This document shows, piece after piece, positions 5,779-6,709 of a stretch of 6,709 bases of DNA. Numbering within the stretch: position 1 is the first letter of the stretch; each line of letters begins with the position of its first letter. A model generated the notes under the pieces. That model saw nothing but the letters and a program-made list of their open reading frames with translations. It was not told where the DNA came from and did no database searches. This DNA comes from Bacillota bacterium (GTDB lineage: Bacteria; Bacillota; Clostridia; Christensenellales; SZUA-584). The translations under genes and the position numbers were made by a program. The stretch is taken from contig JAEZIW010000129.1 of assembly GCA_023436525.1 (NCBI GenBank), positions 1 through 6,709 on the forward strand, read 5' to 3'.

Positions 5779-6709
5779 GTGAGACGCGTGATGCCCAAAG
5801 GCAAGGTTATGAACAGACGCCCGCTCTTCGTGATGGCTGTTTGTTTTGCGCCCGGCATCGTGCTCGGACGGTATATACCAGCCACATCGCTGTACATTGC
5901 AGCCGTTTCGGTTATCGCCGCAGCGGCTGTTTGTTTGTGGCTCGCGAAAAAAACAAAGGCGGCATTTGTTTTTGTCTGTGCGGCACTGGCGTTTGCCGGG
6001 TCGTTTTTGGCCTCTTCGGCTGTCAGCACACCAACGTATCAAAGCGGCATGAGGGTGGTGACAGGGCATGTGGCCGATGTTCCGTACACAAACGAACACG
6101 GCAGCCAAGTGTTCACGCTGGAAGACGCAAGGCTTGACGGTATCGCGTGCGGGGGCATTCGTCTTTATGCTCCCGCTTTTCCTCAGTTGAAAAGCGGCGA
6201 TCTGATCGAAGCCAAAGCAGACGTTAAGATACCGGCCGGTGTGCGCAATCCGGGCGGTTTTGATGAAAGGCTTTATCTTAAGTCAGAAGGCATATTGTAC
6301 AAAGCTTATGCGTCGTCTGTAACGGTGACTGGCGCCAGCACGTCGTTCCTTTCCTTTATGGCCCGAATTCGCAGCAGCCTAAGCGGTGTGATTGATAACC
6401 TTTTTGCGCGGGATACTGCCGGCGTGGACAAGGGAATGCTGCTGGGAGAGAAGCAATCTCTAGACACGGATACATACGTTGCGTTTCAGGATACCGGAAT
6501 GGTGCATGTGCTCGCCGTATCGGGCTTGAACGCGGTGATTCTTATTGTGGCTGTTTACGGCTTCTTCAAGCTGGTGAAGCTTGGGCGCAGGGCGTCTCTT
6601 ATTGTGACAGTGCTGTTTATTGTTTTCTACACATGCCTCACCGGATTAACACCGTCAATCGTCCGGGCTGCCATCATGGCATCAGTGCTGCTGCTGGGAA
6701 GGCATACAG
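5779..6709 (+). CDS. comEC: ComEC/Rec2-type DNA-uptake channel protein (3' partial)
   Basis: The frame is open to the window end (310 codons seen; full family members are ~700-800 residues). ComEC forms the inner-membrane pore that brings single-stranded DNA into the cell during natural transformation. N-terminal membrane segments at ~16-34, 37-56 and 61-81 are followed by the OB-like DUF4131 region (~85-185), with the family hallmark NPGGFDERLYLKSEGI (157-172). The Competence domain then begins: GMLLGEKQSLD (219-229), TGMVHVLAVSGLNAV (239-253) and GLTPSIVRAAIMAS (289-302). The usual family form is HLLAISGLH; here asparagine replaces the last histidine. The start is either GTG 5779 (GAGGT 6 bases before, chosen) or ATG 5809, which gives the more family-typical beginning MNRRPLF. 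It is 2 bases after the hydrolase stop, so cotranscribed. The C-terminal half, including any metallo-beta-lactamase domain, lies outside the window. Many Clostridia carry comEC without proven competence. Confidence 0.92.
   Translation, partial: MRRVMPKGKVMNRRPLFVMAVCFAPGIVLGRYIPATSLYIAAVSVIAAAAVCLWLAKKTKAAFVFVCAALAFAGSFLASSAVSTPTYQSGMRVVTGHVADVPYTNEHGSQVFTLEDARLDGIACGGIRLYAPAFPQLKSGDLIEAKADVKIPAGVRNPGGFDERLYLKSEGILYKAYASSVTVTGASTSFLSFMARIRSSLSGVIDNLFARDTAGVDKGMLLGEKQSLDTDTYVAFQDTGMVHVLAVSGLNAVILIVAVYGFFKLVKLGRRASLIVTVLFIVFYTCLTGLTPSIVRAAIMASVLLLGRHT

Overview
This looks like an ordinary chromosomal segment from a spore-forming Bacillota, most likely a Clostridia-class Firmicute of mid G+C content. 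The basis is a pair of GerMN-domain (GerM-type) genes with a lipoprotein signal, an ECF-type vitamin transporter S component, Shine-Dalgarno-led genes with ATG, GTG and TTG starts, and comEC. I cannot place it below class level from sequence alone. I see no phage, transposase, CRISPR, tRNA or rRNA signal.

Layout. (1) 1-2130, plus strand: the 3' end of a gene carrying the tail of a GerMN domain plus an extra C-terminal alpha/beta domain, then, 4 bases on, a 518-residue lipoprotein with three GerMN-like repeats. The two genes look translationally coupled. (2) 2131-2576: a 446-base convergent gap with no convincing gene. It holds several small hairpins, a 12-base perfect palindrome and one candidate terminator for each flanking gene. 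(3) 2577-4412, minus strand: a complete, catalytically intact glutamine-dependent asparagine synthetase (AsnB type), preceded by a leader hairpin that takes in its ribosome binding site. (4) 4413-4550: a divergent control region with the asnB leader on the minus strand and a probable sigma-A promoter on the plus strand. (5) 4551-6709, plus strand: a probable operon of an ECF transporter S component (TTG start), an RNase Z/YhfI-like metallo-beta-lactamase-fold hydrolase overlapping it by an ATGA junction, and the 5' part of comEC running off the window end.

How the genes fit together. The GerMN genes point to spore-envelope or cell-surface work; GerM in Bacillus subtilis acts in the engulfment-stage SpoIIQ-SpoIIIA channel. 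AsnB makes asparagine from aspartate, glutamine and ATP. The ECF S component captures a vitamin-like substrate for import and needs EcfA/A'/T subunits encoded elsewhere. ComEC forms the DNA-uptake channel across the membrane. The S component, hydrolase and comEC are probably cotranscribed, but no shared pathway is evident.

I did not find a clearly new system. The observations most worth a second look are the asnB leader hairpin, the triple-GerMN lipoprotein with its GerMN-fusion neighbour, and the structured convergent gap.
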